DNA of 64,000 nucleotides from an uncultured SAR116 cluster alpha proteobacterium (GTDB lineage Bacteria > Pseudomonadota > Alphaproteobacteria > Puniceispirillales > Marisalimonadaceae), in NCBI GenBank assembly GCA_902619615.1, contig CACNFD010000001.1, forward strand, positions 192,501 to 256,500, read 5' to 3'. Position numbers and translations under genes: made by a program. The notes under the pieces are model-generated. The model made no database searches, was not told where the DNA came from, and was given only the letters and a program-made list of their open reading frames with translations. Shown piece by piece: positions 50,545 to 59,463 of the stretch. The first letter of the stretch is position 1. The number at the start of each line of letters is the position of its first letter.

Positions 50545-51423
50545 TTAATGTTGACCTGCTTCAATTATTTTTTTTCTTATTGATCTTGTTCGTGAAAAAA
50601 AGGTATGTAACTTTTCGCCCTCTTTTTTTCTAATAGCTTTTTGGAGATCTGACAAATCTTCATTAAATCTTTGTAACATTTCAAGTACAGCTTCTGAGTT
50701 ATTTAGAAAAATATCCCTCCACATAATTGGGTCTGAAGCAGCAATTCTGGTAAAATCTCTAAATCCTGAAGCAGAAAATTTAATTACATCATTCTTTAGA
50801 TCCGCTTCTAGATCCGAGGCTGTCCCAACAATAGTATATGCGATTAGATGTGGTAAGTGAGAAGTAATTGCAAGAATTTTATCATGATATTCTGCACTTA
50901 CAGTTTCAACAATTGAACCTAAATTACTAAAGAAATTAGCTAGTCTTTTTGTTTGATCCGTTTGTTTATTGCTTATTATTAACCAGTATCTATTTTCAAA
51001 CAATGAGCTAAAACCTGACTTTGGCCCTGAATATTCTGTTCCTGCAAGGGGATGAGATGGTATAAAAAAAACATTTTTTGGTATAAAAGGATAAACATCA
51101 TTTATAACAGAACTTTTTGTGGACCCAGTATCAGTAACAACGGCACCATCTTTTAGTGAAGAAGAAATTACACTTGCTACAGTTTTCATAGAACCCACTG
51201 GAATGGACAGTATTATTAGATCAGCCTCACTTATTGCATCATGAATATTGTCACATACAAAAGTAGCTATCTGCATGTTTAATACAGTATTTCTATGTTT
51301 AGGGTTAATATCATAAGCAAAAGTTGTAACTTCTTCATCCTTATTTGCCGTCATTGCATGTAGTATTGAAGTTCCAATTAAACCCAAACCAATTACAGAA
51401 ATTTTTTTAAACTTTTGATTCAT
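50545..51423 (-). CDS. Prephenate/arogenate dehydrogenase (TyrA/TyrC type)
   Basis: Oxidative decarboxylation step toward tyrosine. The N-terminal NAD(P) site reads KISVIGLGLIGTSILHAM, followed by TDTGSTKSSVI, FIPSHPLAGTEYSGP and the C-terminal dehydrogenase domain (ASGFRDFTRIAASDPIMWRDI). No chorismate mutase or ACT domain. It is the last gene of a three-gene chorismate mutase-hisC-tyrA unit, with 2- and 8-bp gaps. Choice between prephenate and arogenate as substrate cannot be read directly. Confidence 0.92.
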   Translation of the reverse strand: MNQKFKKISVIGLGLIGTSILHAMTANKDEEVTTFAYDINPKHRNTVLNMQIATFVCDNIHDAISEADLIILSIPVGSMKTVASVISSSLKDGAVVTDTGSTKSSVINDVYPFIPKNVFFIPSHPLAGTEYSGPKSGFSSLFENRYWLIISNKQTDQTKRLANFFSNLGSIVETVSAEYHDKILAITSHLPHLIAYTIVGTASDLEADLKNDVIKFSASGFRDFTRIAASDPIMWRDIFLNNSEAVLEMLQRFNEDLSDLQKAIRKKEGEKLHTFFSRTRSIRKKIIEAGQH

Positions 51424-51425
51424 TA

Positions 51426-52514
51426 CTAATTTTCTAAAAAGGCCTTTAGTTCATCTATAAATATTAGATTTTCTTTTTCATTACCTATTGAGACCCTTAT
51501 GTAATTTGACAAACCATAAACTTGCATACTTCTAACCAATATTCCTTTTGAAGCTAGAAAATTTTCCGCATTTTGAGCATTGTGCTTACTATTACTAGGA
51601 AACCTGATCATCAAAAAATTAGTAATAGAAGGTTGAAAATCCAAATTTAAAGATTGTAGTTCTTTTTTAAACCAAGACATCCATTTAAGGTTATGTTGAA
51701 CAGATTTATTTTGAAAATCTAAATCTTCTATCGCGGCAACACCTGCCATAATTGCTGCTGTGTTAACGCTAAATGGGCCACGAACTTTCATGAGATTTGC
51801 TATTATTTTTTCAGAAGTATAACCCCACCCTAATCTTAAAGAGGCTAATCCATGTAATTTTGAAAATGTTCTTAACATAATGACATTTTCGTTTGCGTCT
51901 GCTAGTTCACTACCATCAAAATAATCATTATTAACTACATATTCTGAATAAGCTGCATCATAAACTAATAGGATATTTGAGGGAATTGACTCATGTAATC
52001 TAATAACGTCTTTCTTTGATACAAATGTGCCAGTAGGATTGTTAGGATTTGCTAGAAAAATTATTTTAGTTTTTTTGTTAATCTTTGAAAGTATATTATC
52101 AACATTAGCTTTGAATTTTATGTCCTTTGCAACAACACCCTTTGCACCTGCTATAGAAATCGCTTGAGGAAATTGAAGAAACCCAAATTCAGTGTAAATT
52201 GCTTCATCGTCGGAATTCAAAAAAGTTTGAGCGATAATTGATATCAATTCATCTGAACCATTACCTAAAATAATTTTTTTCTTTTCAAGTAAATATCTCT
52301 TAGATATTGCGCTTGTTAACTCATCACTTACTTGTGGTGGATATCTATTTAAATCATTAGAATAAAATTTTAGAGCCTCCATAGCGTCCGAAGAAGCTCC
52401 TAATGCACTTTCATTTGCTGACAATCTAATTAAATTATTTATTTTGCTTTTACCAAAATTTGGTTTGTAGGTTTTCAACTTTTCAATATTAAATCTAGGA
52501 GTAGGAAAATTCAT
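51426..52514 (-). CDS. hisC: Histidinol-phosphate/aromatic aminotransferase (HisC family)
   Basis: Fold-type I PLP aminotransferase, 362 aa. LSANESALGAS, the VYDAAYSEYV segment and the PLP lysine in RTFSKLHGLASLRLGWGY are all present. In this setting, between chorismate mutase and prephenate dehydrogenase, it probably works on aromatic keto acids (phenylpyruvate, 4-hydroxyphenylpyruvate) as well as, or instead of, histidinol phosphate. No other his gene except hisS is in the window. Confidence 0.88.
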   Translation of the reverse strand: MNFPTPRFNIEKLKTYKPNFGKSKINNLIRLSANESALGASSDAMEALKFYSNDLNRYPPQVSDELTSAISKRYLLEKKKIILGNGSDELISIIAQTFLNSDDEAIYTEFGFLQFPQAISIAGAKGVVAKDIKFKANVDNILSKINKKTKIIFLANPNNPTGTFVSKKDVIRLHESIPSNILLVYDAAYSEYVVNNDYFDGSELADANENVIMLRTFSKLHGLASLRLGWGYTSEKIIANLMKVRGPFSVNTAAIMAGVAAIEDLDFQNKSVQHNLKWMSWFKKELQSLNLDFQPSITNFLMIRFPSNSKHNAQNAENFLASKGILVRSMQVYGLSNYIRVSIGNEKENLIFIDELKAFLEN

Positions 52515-52522
52515 TATGAAAC

Positions 52523-53056
52523 CTATTTTTCTTCTTTTTTTAAACTTACAATACTGTAATCTTTTTGGTTAGTATTTTTGTAAAGAGGTACATTTACTTT
52601 TACATCAAAATTTACCTTGATTTCTGTTTGCTTTTTCAACTTATCAATACTTTCACTATCTATGAACCCTATTTCTATATCCCTTTTTTCTAATGAAGCA
52701 AGCAAACTTACTACACTTGAAAAATAGGTGGTTTTAAAATAATTTCCAAAGTGGGATAAGTAGGCAGATTTAATTTCATCATCATTACCTGCCACACCAA
52801 TTTTTATTATTTTTTGCAATGATAAATTAGAAGAAATAATTTGACGCCAAACTTTTTCAGCTAAAAATTTGTCTAAACCTAAACTAACTAATTTCTTTAT
52901 TAAATCTTCTTCTCTTTTTGGATCAAAAGGGAATTCTCCCTTTTTTGCATCCATAATCTTAGAGGCCAAAGATTGTCTTTCCATTATTAATTGGCATAAG
53001 TTTTTATCGATTTCGTCAATTTTAATTCTAAGCTTATCTAATTCTATATTATTCAT
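52523..53056 (-). CDS. Chorismate mutase (AroQ) with C-terminal extension
   Basis: Residues about 1-85 are an AroQ-type helical chorismate mutase: DKLRIKIDEIDKNLCQLIMERQSLA, with the conserved Arg/Lys/Glu pattern and KREEDLIKKL. An extra segment of about 90 residues follows. Its IKIGVAGNDDEIKSAYLSHFG and FSSVVSLLASLEKRDIEIGFI stretches resemble the first lobe of prephenate dehydratase (GPEGTFSHxA..., xDSFxxVxxAVExGxxDYGVVP), but the protein ends before the catalytic TRF motif. So only mutase activity is predicted. First gene of the unit with hisC and tyrA; a 130-bp gap separates it from gloB. Confidence 0.85.
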   Translation of the reverse strand: MNNIELDKLRIKIDEIDKNLCQLIMERQSLASKIMDAKKGEFPFDPKREEDLIKKLVSLGLDKFLAEKVWRQIISSNLSLQKIIKIGVAGNDDEIKSAYLSHFGNYFKTTYFSSVVSLLASLEKRDIEIGFIDSESIDKLKKQTEIKVNFDVKVNVPLYKNTNQKDYSIVSLKKEEK

Positions 53057-53186
53057 AATTAGCCTTCTCTATACATACATATATATACTTTAATAAAATA
53101 AAATAAACTTTTTGATTATATTAATTTATATAATACGATAATTTTAATTAGTTGCTTAACGATTTTTCAATTTTAAAAGGATTAAA

Positions 53187-53951
53187 ATGCTAGATATTTC
53201 TATAATTAATGCTTATTCCGATAATTATATCTATTTATTAAGGAATGAAAAAAAAAATATAACAAGCGTTATAGATCCAGGAGAAGCAGAACCTGTAATA
53301 AAATTTTTAAATAGTAAAAATTTGCATTTAGATGAAATAATTAATACTCATCACCATAATGATCATATTGGAGGTAATGATAAACTTTTAGACGTTTACA
53401 AATCAAAGTTAATTGCTCCTTCTTATGAAAAAAACCGTATTTTGAACGTTGATAAATTTGTTTCTGATAATGAAACTATAAATATTGCAGGTATATCGAC
53501 AAAAGTTATTCATACACCAGGCCATACATTAGGACATATATGTTTTTATATGCCTGAAGAAAAATGTTTGTTTTCAGGTGATACTCTATTTTATTTAGGT
53601 TGTGGCAGAGTTTTTGAAGGCACAATGAAACAAATGTGGTTAAGTTTGGTTAAACTTAGATCTTTGCCAGAAGACACTACTGTATATTGTGGTCATGAAT
53701 ATACACTAGCTAATATGAAATTTGCTAATTATATCGATTCTGATAATGCTTTATTAAATAAAGTTAGTTTAGAAATTAAAAATAAAAGAGAAGAGGGATT
53801 TCCTTCGGTTCCATTTAATTTAGGAATAGAAAAGAAAATTAATCCATTTTTAAGAGCAGATGATGATAATTTTATAAAATCCATTGGTTTAAGTAGTAAC
53901 AATGCTACCGAATCTTTTGGAGAAATTAGGCTAAAAAAGGACAGTTTTTAA
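53187..53951 (+). CDS. gloB: Hydroxyacylglutathione hydrolase (glyoxalase II)
   Basis: Binuclear metallo-beta-lactamase-fold enzyme hydrolysing S-lactoylglutathione. The metal motif THHHNDHIGG (THxHxDH), the next ligand in HTPGHTLGHICF and the Asp in LFSGDTLFYLGCGRVFEGT are all intact, as is the glutathione-binding C-terminal region (NPFLRAD). Length of 254 aa is normal. A TTAAAAGGATTAAA ribosome site precedes the ATG. Overlaps the convergent folB-like gene by 4 bp. Confidence 0.94.
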   Translation: MLDISIINAYSDNYIYLLRNEKKNITSVIDPGEAEPVIKFLNSKNLHLDEIINTHHHNDHIGGNDKLLDVYKSKLIAPSYEKNRILNVDKFVSDNETINIAGISTKVIHTPGHTLGHICFYMPEEKCLFSGDTLFYLGCGRVFEGTMKQMWLSLVKLRSLPEDTTVYCGHEYTLANMKFANYIDSDNALLNKVSLEIKNKREEGFPSVPFNLGIEKKINPFLRADDDNFIKSIGLSSNNATESFGEIRLKKDSF

Positions 53952-54303
53952 ATATTTGATAATTCATAAGAAACCTCACAATCATTAAAAATGGTAGGTT
54001 TAGAGATGTTTACTTTAGCACCAATTACATAAGTATTTATCATCAAAGTTGAATGTATCTTTTCTACGAGTGTTTCTAGTAGCTGAAAGTGTTGACTTTC
54101 TATAATGTCAATGAGACATCTTCTAAATTGACTATAATCTTGTGTTGATTCTAGATAATCCTGCTTTGGTTCAGAATCATTAGAAAGTAGTAATTCTACA
54201 TTTACTATTATTTTTTGTTTAAATTGTTTTTCGTGTTCATAAACACCTACTGATGCTTGTATAATTAAGTTACTTATGAGTATTTTTCTATTTCTTACTT
54301 TCA
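53948..54303 (-). CDS. folB: Dihydroneopterin aldolase FolB
   Basis: Pterin enzyme of the folate pathway (or epimerase/FolX-like relative). The domain reads ILISNLIIQASVGVYEHEKQFKQKIIVNVELLL, with the conserved Glu and Tyr, then DYSQFRRCLIDIIESQHFQLLETLVEKI. I place the start at ATG 54301-54303, preceded by AGGAAAG at the right distance; a longer in-frame start at 54367 would run into the SDR gene. It follows the FolM-like SDR by 14 bp, so the two are co-transcribed. Confidence 0.9.
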
Positions 54304-54317
54304 TGTAAACTTTCCTA

Positions 54318-55091
54318 TTATAATCCAACATCTCTTCTTGGAGGAGCAAGATGTGCTCCACCATCAAGAACCGTTACATGGCCAGTCATAGATTTAGTAT
54401 TTATAATGAGTTGAATTGCATTTAAAATTTCTTCTACTGTAGAGGATGACTTTAACAAGTTTTTTCTATGTGATTTTTCAAAAGCTTTTTGATCTTGCCC
54501 AGGTGCTAACAAAGTTATCCCAGGAGCAATTCCATTTACTCTTAAACAAGCAGCATATGTAAGTGCTGACATTTTTGTGAGGCCATACATTGCTTGCTTT
54601 GATAATGTGTAAGTATAGTAATCTGGATTCAATCCAAAAATTTTTGCATCGAGAATATTTATAACAAAGCCTTGAGAACTTTTTTCCTTTTTTGTCATCT
54701 TCATAGTGTATTTAGCTAATGCTTTAGTTAAAAGTGTAGGAGCAATAAAGTTTACTGACATGTGACGATTAAGCTCTTCTAATCTAAAACTGTTCCCATT
54801 ATCATAATTAAAATAGCCGGCATTATTGATTAATCCAACCCATTTCGAATCTTGCGCTTCAATTTCATTTACTAATTTTTCAATATCTGAGTTACAAGTT
54901 AAATCAGCTTGATGTGTGCTTACATTTCCACCAATTTTGAATAAATAATCCGCTGTATCTTCAGCCAATGTTTTTGATTTATTGTAGTGGACAGCTACTT
55001 TCCAGCCTTTCTTTATTAAATCAATAGCTATAAATTTTCCTAATCTTTTTGCTGAAGCTGTAATGAGTATTGTTTTATTTTTACTTTCCAT
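54318..55091 (-). CDS. SDR of the pteridine reductase / FolM type
   Basis: 257-aa short-chain dehydrogenase. The cofactor motif TASAKRLGKFIA is the TGxxxRxG pattern of PTR1/FolM, and the catalytic block INILDAKIFGL...YTLSK has Asp where other SDRs have Ser, the known PTR1/FolM feature, with Tyr-x3-Lys. INNAGYF and VNFIAPTLLTKALA are also typical. Adjacency to folB supports reduction of dihydropterin or dihydromonapterin as its job. Could substitute for or supplement FolA; no folA is in the window. Confidence 0.8.
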   Translation of the reverse strand: MESKNKTILITASAKRLGKFIAIDLIKKGWKVAVHYNKSKTLAEDTADYLFKIGGNVSTHQADLTCNSDIEKLVNEIEAQDSKWVGLINNAGYFNYDNGNSFRLEELNRHMSVNFIAPTLLTKALAKYTMKMTKKEKSSQGFVINILDAKIFGLNPDYYTYTLSKQAMYGLTKMSALTYAACLRVNGIAPGITLLAPGQDQKAFEKSHRKNLLKSSSTVEEILNAIQLIINTKSMTGHVTVLDGGAHLAPPRRDVGL

Positions 55092-55093
55092 AT

Positions 55094-55891
55094 TTATTTT
55101 TCCTTTTGCAGAATAGAATATGAAGTGTCTCTTATTGATTTCAAATAGCCATTAAAAGATTTATCTTGCAATGATTTTCTAAGACCTAAATTTGACCAAG
55201 ATTGATTATTTAAACTTTTAGGGGGATTGAATTTCTTTATCACTCTTAGAGGCTCTATTCCTGTTACCAAAACTTCATCACTTAACAAGGCTGCTTCTTC
55301 TATTGAATGTGTTACCATTAAAACAGTAAGGGAATTTTTTTTTATTATTGAAACAAGCTCGGTTGAAATAATTTCTCTACTTAAATTATCTAGAGCTGCA
55401 AATGGTTCATCTAACAATAATAAACTAGGATAAAAAAGCAACGCCCTTGCGATTGCGACCCTTTGTAATAAGCCTCCGGATAATTTATGAGGAAAGTATG
55501 CAGAAAACTCACCTAACCCAATATCTTTGATAAGTTTATCTACATTTTTATAGTTTGTTTTTTTATTATTAGAATTAGCTAATATAATATTGTCATAAAC
55601 ATTTAACCAGGGCATTAAAGAAGGATTTTGTTGAATTAAAGTTATTTGGTTAATTACTTTTTTCAAAGTTTGATTTTCAAACTTTATTTCTCCTTTTTCA
55701 GGTTCAATTAACCCTGCTATTAACTTTAATAAGCTTGTTTTCCCTGTGCCTGAAGGGCCAATAATGCTTGTAAATTTACCTTTTTTAATTTTACAGTTGA
55801 AATTGTCCAAAATAATTTTTTTATTATTTTTTTCATAATATGAGAAAGAGATATTTTTTAAAATTAAATCACTAATTTGATCTTTATTCAT
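55094..55891 (-). CDS. ABC transporter ATP-binding protein without adjacent partners
   Basis: 265 aa with Walker A GPSGTGKTSLLKL, Q-loop IQQNPSLMPWLNVYDNI, signature LSGGLLQRVAIARA, Walker B LLLLDEPFAALD and switch His in VTHSIEEA. By eye it resembles the nitrate/taurine/sulfonate importer subfamily (TauB/SsuB). The C-terminal 45 residues have no known domain. No permease or binding-protein gene is adjacent; it lies between the FolM-like SDR (2-bp gap) and a HAD gene (3-bp gap). Candidates for its partner include the YnjBC transporter 13 kb upstream. Confidence 0.88.
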   Translation of the reverse strand: MNKDQISDLILKNISFSYYEKNNKKIILDNFNCKIKKGKFTSIIGPSGTGKTSLLKLIAGLIEPEKGEIKFENQTLKKVINQITLIQQNPSLMPWLNVYDNIILANSNNKKTNYKNVDKLIKDIGLGEFSAYFPHKLSGGLLQRVAIARALLFYPSLLLLDEPFAALDNLSREIISTELVSIIKKNSLTVLMVTHSIEEAALLSDEVLVTGIEPLRVIKKFNPPKSLNNQSWSNLGLRKSLQDKSFNGYLKSIRDTSYSILQKEK

Positions 55892-55894
55892 ATC

Positions 55895-56890
55895 TTATGG
55901 AGCCTCAATAATATAATCTGGAGAAATTTTAGTTTTTTTAATTATACTACCTACGTTTGTGTTTTTAAATAAACCATATTTTGTCATTAAAATAGATTTC
56001 AATCCATAACTATTGGCACCTAAAATATCTGTATGTAGAGTATCACCAACCATACCTATTCTAGATAAAGGAATATGTCTTCCTGATAGCTCATTTAGTC
56101 TATTTATAGCCAGCTCAAAAATTGTTGGAAAAGGCTTCCCCAACCAAAAAGGGAGATGAATACCGTTTTTTATTAAGTGTGATACATAATATGCAGGCTC
56201 CATGCTAAAATTTTTTTCATGTGGAGCTACTAAATCTGGGTTAGCTACAAATAAAGGTCTTGGATTTGCTTTTAAAGAATTAAACAAAATTTCTTGCCAT
56301 ACAGTGTCCCATTGGAGTGTTCCTAGTAATATAAATGAATTCATTTCATCAAACATATCAAGGTCTTGTTCAAGTTCAAAACAACTTATTTTGGGTATGT
56401 TAAAATTGTTACCAACATTACCCAAAACACCTAAAGGACCCTCGGGTTGATTAAATGACAAAAAAATTTCAGCTGTTTCTCTACTTGAAATTATCTCATC
56501 ATTTGAAAATTCAAGTCCTAATGAGGCAAGTTGATCTCTTTTTTTAAATGAACTACTACTTGCTCCATTGGTTACAACAAGAAGAGTAATATTTTTTTGT
56601 CTTGCTTTTTCTAGTGTTTCAATGATGCCAGGAATTAGGGCAGAACCAACATTTAACACTCCAAACGCATCCAATAATAAGGCGTCAAAATTATCTAAAA
56701 TATTTTCTAATCTTGGGGCTAAAATTATGTCTTTACTATTATTCTGATATTTTGGAAAAAAATCTCGCATACTTTCATAAATGTTTATGACAGAATCTGC
56801 ATTCATATCTTTGGCTGGTGGGATTATAAATTTTTGATCAAATTGAAATTTTTCTAATACAAATTCAGATTTTATATTAAAATTGTCCAT
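55895..56890 (-). CDS. HAD-superfamily class IIA phosphatase (TIGR01459 type)
   Basis: 331 aa. HAD motif I reads FDALLLDAFGVLNVG (Asp-x-Phe form), motif II LVVTNGASSSS, motif III at WLGKPFPTIFELAI (Lys) and motif IV RIGMVGDTLHTDILGANSYGL. The cap placement between motifs II and III marks class IIA (NagD-like), and the overall length and N-terminal extension of about 60 aa match the alphaproteobacterial TIGR01459 group. Substrate unknown; sugar or nucleotide phosphates are typical. Operon with the ABC ATPase. Confidence 0.85.
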   Translation of the reverse strand: MDNFNIKSEFVLEKFQFDQKFIIPPAKDMNADSVINIYESMRDFFPKYQNNSKDIILAPRLENILDNFDALLLDAFGVLNVGSALIPGIIETLEKARQKNITLLVVTNGASSSSFKKRDQLASLGLEFSNDEIISSRETAEIFLSFNQPEGPLGVLGNVGNNFNIPKISCFELEQDLDMFDEMNSFILLGTLQWDTVWQEILFNSLKANPRPLFVANPDLVAPHEKNFSMEPAYYVSHLIKNGIHLPFWLGKPFPTIFELAINRLNELSGRHIPLSRIGMVGDTLHTDILGANSYGLKSILMTKYGLFKNTNVGSIIKKTKISPDYIIEAP

Positions 56891-56937
56891 AATTATTTTA
56901 AATCCTCTAAATTAAGACTATTTTTGAAAGGATAAAA

Positions 56938-57870
56938 ATGTCCAAAAAAGTGATAATAATTGGTTCAGGCATAGCAGGAATTTCTTCATCATTAAAGCTA
57001 AAATCTTATGGTATAAATTCAATCATTGTAGATAAAGGTAATTTTATAGGTGGAAGAATAAGCACTAGAGAAGCAGAGAAAAATTCCAGTTCAAGTTTTT
57101 TTTTTCATGGTGCTCAATTTTTTACCGCCAAAACACCTGAATTTAAAAAAATTATTAGTACCGGAGTTAATGAAAAATATATAGAGGAATTTGGAAATTT
57201 TGATCCTAAAAGATATAGAGGAAACAAAACAATGAGAGATTTTTTGCTAAATCTATCAAAAGAATTAAACATCCAACAAAAAGTGAAAATTATTGGAATT
57301 AAACCAGATAACTATAAAATTAAAGTCCTTGATAATAATGTAAAAGAATGGATAAGTTACGATGGCGTCATTTCAACACTTCCAGCACCCCAAAACAGTG
57401 AATTATTAAATCAATTTCCTTCATTACAGAAAACTCTCAACACAGGATCATATCATGCATGCATAGCCCTTATGTTTACTTTTGAAGAAATTCCATCAGA
57501 TCTAAATACTTATTATGATTTTTATAAAAAACCAGGAATATTAAGCTGGATGGCCTATGGAAGCAACCTAAATGTTTGGACTGCTCATACCAATGAAGCA
57601 TTTTCTAATTTAAACTATTATAAAGACGAAAATTTTCTGAAAGAAAAAATAATGTCTTCAATAAAACAGTTTTTTTTTAGCTCAAAGATAAAGTTTCATA
57701 GTTTACATGTTTGGAAATATGCTAAGGTAGCAAAAAAGTGCTTAGGGCCTCAGATTGATCCTAAACACACAGTTGCAATTGCAGGAGATTTTTTGGAGGG
57801 ACCAAATGTTGAATCTGCATTTATTTCAGGGAATAAAGCAGCTAATTTAATTTTTAATAGACTAAAATAA
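56938..57870 (+). CDS. FAD/NAD(P)-dependent amine-oxidase-like oxidoreductase (renalase-like, COG3380)
   Basis: 310 aa. Rossmann start KVIIIGSGIAGISSSLKLKSYG, then the GGRISTREA FAD-binding block, HGAQFFTAKTPEF and a C-terminal dinucleotide-binding ending VAIAGDFLEGPNVESAFISGNKAA. This arrangement fits the renalase/COG3380 group. Physiological substrate unknown. Divergent from the HAD gene with a 47-bp gap, and followed 37 bp later by a rhodanese-like gene. Confidence 0.83.
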   Translation: MSKKVIIIGSGIAGISSSLKLKSYGINSIIVDKGNFIGGRISTREAEKNSSSSFFFHGAQFFTAKTPEFKKIISTGVNEKYIEEFGNFDPKRYRGNKTMRDFLLNLSKELNIQQKVKIIGIKPDNYKIKVLDNNVKEWISYDGVISTLPAPQNSELLNQFPSLQKTLNTGSYHACIALMFTFEEIPSDLNTYYDFYKKPGILSWMAYGSNLNVWTAHTNEAFSNLNYYKDENFLKEKIMSSIKQFFFSSKIKFHSLHVWKYAKVAKKCLGPQIDPKHTVAIAGDFLEGPNVESAFISGNKAANLIFNRLK

Positions 57871-57907
57871 ATTGATTGTTTCATAAAATTTTAAAGAAAG
57901 AATAAAT

Positions 57908-58303
57908 ATGATTAAAATAAAAACCTCAGTTATGAAACTTGTAGAAAGTGCTAAGAAACAAATTAATAATTTAGAAGTAAGTGATGCTATTAAAATGCAT
58001 TCCAACAAAACTAACTTATTCATTGACGTAAGGGATATAAGAGAAATCCAAAAATCAGGTCGTATATTTGGAGCAAAACATGTTCCAAGATGTATGTTAG
58101 AGTTTTGGATAGATCCTGAAAGTCCGTATCATAAAAAGTTTTTTAAGGATAATTATCATTTCATTTTTTATTGTGCATCTGACTGGCGTTCAGCACTCGC
58201 CACACTTTCAGCTAACGAAATTGGACTCTTAAACACCTCTCATCTAGTTGGAGGTTTTAATAAGTGGTTAGAAAAAAATGGACCAATTGAAAAACCAAGA
58301 TAA
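57908..58303 (+). CDS. Single-domain rhodanese-like protein
   Basis: 131 aa. Rhodanese fold with the loop IFYCASDWRSALA, where Cys89 is the presumed sulfur acceptor (CxxxxR pattern). Strand-helix blocks FIDVRDIREIQKSGRIFGAKHVPR and LVGGFNKWLEKNGP are typical. Sulfurtransferase activity is likely, partner unknown. Its stop at 58301-58303 precedes the DMT gene by 21 bp. Confidence 0.87.
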   Translation: MIKIKTSVMKLVESAKKQINNLEVSDAIKMHSNKTNLFIDVRDIREIQKSGRIFGAKHVPRCMLEFWIDPESPYHKKFFKDNYHFIFYCASDWRSALATLSANEIGLLNTSHLVGGFNKWLEKNGPIEKPR

Positions 58304-58324
58304 TTTATCATAATAGTACCTCAA

Positions 58325-59202
58325 ATGAGAAAGTAGTTCATATATATAACATAATACCAATAATTTTTGTATTACTATGGTCTTCGGCATTCATTACCAG
58401 CAAAATAATTATCGATAATGCCCCACCTTTTCTCTCGCTTTCAATAAGATTTGGGATAGTTGCCTTTTTATTTTTCCTTTTTTTCATTTATTTTTCAAAA
58501 GACAAACATATTTCTTTTCAAGCTTTTAAAAATGCATCCATTAGTGGGTTGTTATTTCATGGCTTATATTTAGGTGGAGTTTTTTTTGCTTTATCTCAAG
58601 GTATATCAGCTACCCTTATAGCGTTAATTGTCTCATTACAACCTATTCTAACATCATTTCTAGCAAAAATTTATTTGAATGAAACTTTAACTAAATATCA
58701 GTTGCTTGGTATCATTTTAGGATTTAGTGGTGCATTGATAATTATAATTTCTGATCTAATTGATGGTCTAACTATAGTTGCTTTTCTTGCTGGAATAGTT
58801 GGACTAATTTCATCTTCACTAGGTATTATTTGGCAGAAAAAAATAGGATCTGATTTATCTCTGTCTGGGAATAATTTTTTACAAGCATTAAGTGCTGCAA
58901 CTTTTCATCTTCTATTAGCGTTATGCTTTGAAGAATTTTCTTTAAATTTATCAAATGATTTTATATTAGCTATGTCGTGGCAAATATTTGCTGTTTCACT
59001 TGGTGCATTTTTGATTTTGATGTGGTTATTAGCGAATAATAAAGCAAATGAAACATCAACTTTATTTTTTTTAGTACCTCCTATTTCTGCTTTACTCGCT
59101 TTTTTAATATTAGAAGAAACATTCACTTTTTTTGACTTCTTTGGTTTATTTCTTTCTTGTATTGGGGTATTTATGGTTTCAAAAATTCAAATAAAAATGT
59201 AA
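58325..59202 (+). CDS. DMT-family transporter (EamA) with irregular start
   Basis: Drug/metabolite transporter with about 10 membrane helices in two EamA repeats. The N-terminal EamA consensus (PIIFVLLWSSAFITSKII, APPFLSLSIRFG) is encoded in a frame open from about 58304, but no ATG, GTG or TTG occurs before it; the first in-frame such codon (TTG 58549) would remove 2-3 helices. ATG 58325-58327 joins the coding frame only after a -1 shift at ATG-AGA-AAG, or if one A is missing from the A-run. Second EamA repeat ends in ETFTFFDFFGLFLSCIGV. Substrate unknown. Confidence 0.8.
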
Positions 59203-59257
59203 ATATTTTACAGTATTGATTTATTTTAAAATATTGTTAATCTTTATTTATCAAAGT

Positions 59258-59424
59258 CTTTTTGTGTGAGAGAGTTATTTATAACCGCCGAAGGAGCAAC
59301 CACCCCGGAAACTCTCAGGCACCCGAAACACAAAAAGTTGATAATCTGGAGAGTGGTGATTTTATCATCCACCGAAGGGGTAAGCCAATTTTGGTCAATC
59401 TTTCAGGTTCCGTGACAGATGGGG
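59258..59424 (+). promoter_or_regulatory. Tandem glycine riboswitch (two gcvT-type aptamers)
   Basis: Aptamer 1 at 59258-59337: P1 pairs CTTTTTGTG (59258-59266) with CACAAAAAG (59329-59337); core blocks GAGAGAG, CCGCCGAAGGAGCAA and ACTCTCAGGCA. Aptamer 2 at 59344-59420: P1 ATCTG (59344-59348) with CAGAT (59416-59420); core GGAGAGTGG, CCACCGAAGGGGTAA and CTTTCAGG, followed by GACAGATGGGG. Two adjacent aptamers with a short linker are the classic tandem glycine form. It controls the DadA-like gene at 59464. Confidence 0.93.
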
Positions 59425-59456
59425 TAATATTTAATTTACAAAAACTTTGTCACGGA
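59409..59456 (+). promoter_or_regulatory. Riboswitch expression platform (anti-Shine-Dalgarno helix)
   Basis: TCCGTGACA at 59409-59417, part of the second aptamer's 3' strand, is perfectly complementary to TGTCACGGA at 59448-59456. The latter holds the GGAG ribosome site (59454-59457) of the gene starting at ATG 59464. When glycine stabilises the aptamer, the 59409-59417 strand is used there and the ribosome site is free; without it the helix hides the site. This predicts a translational ON switch. Confidence 0.8.
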
Positions 59457-59463
59457 GTTTATT

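Noticed and set aside
58549-58560. TTG 58549 as start of the DMT transporter
   Set aside because: Would delete the first helices, whose EamA consensus is plainly encoded upstream in the same frame.
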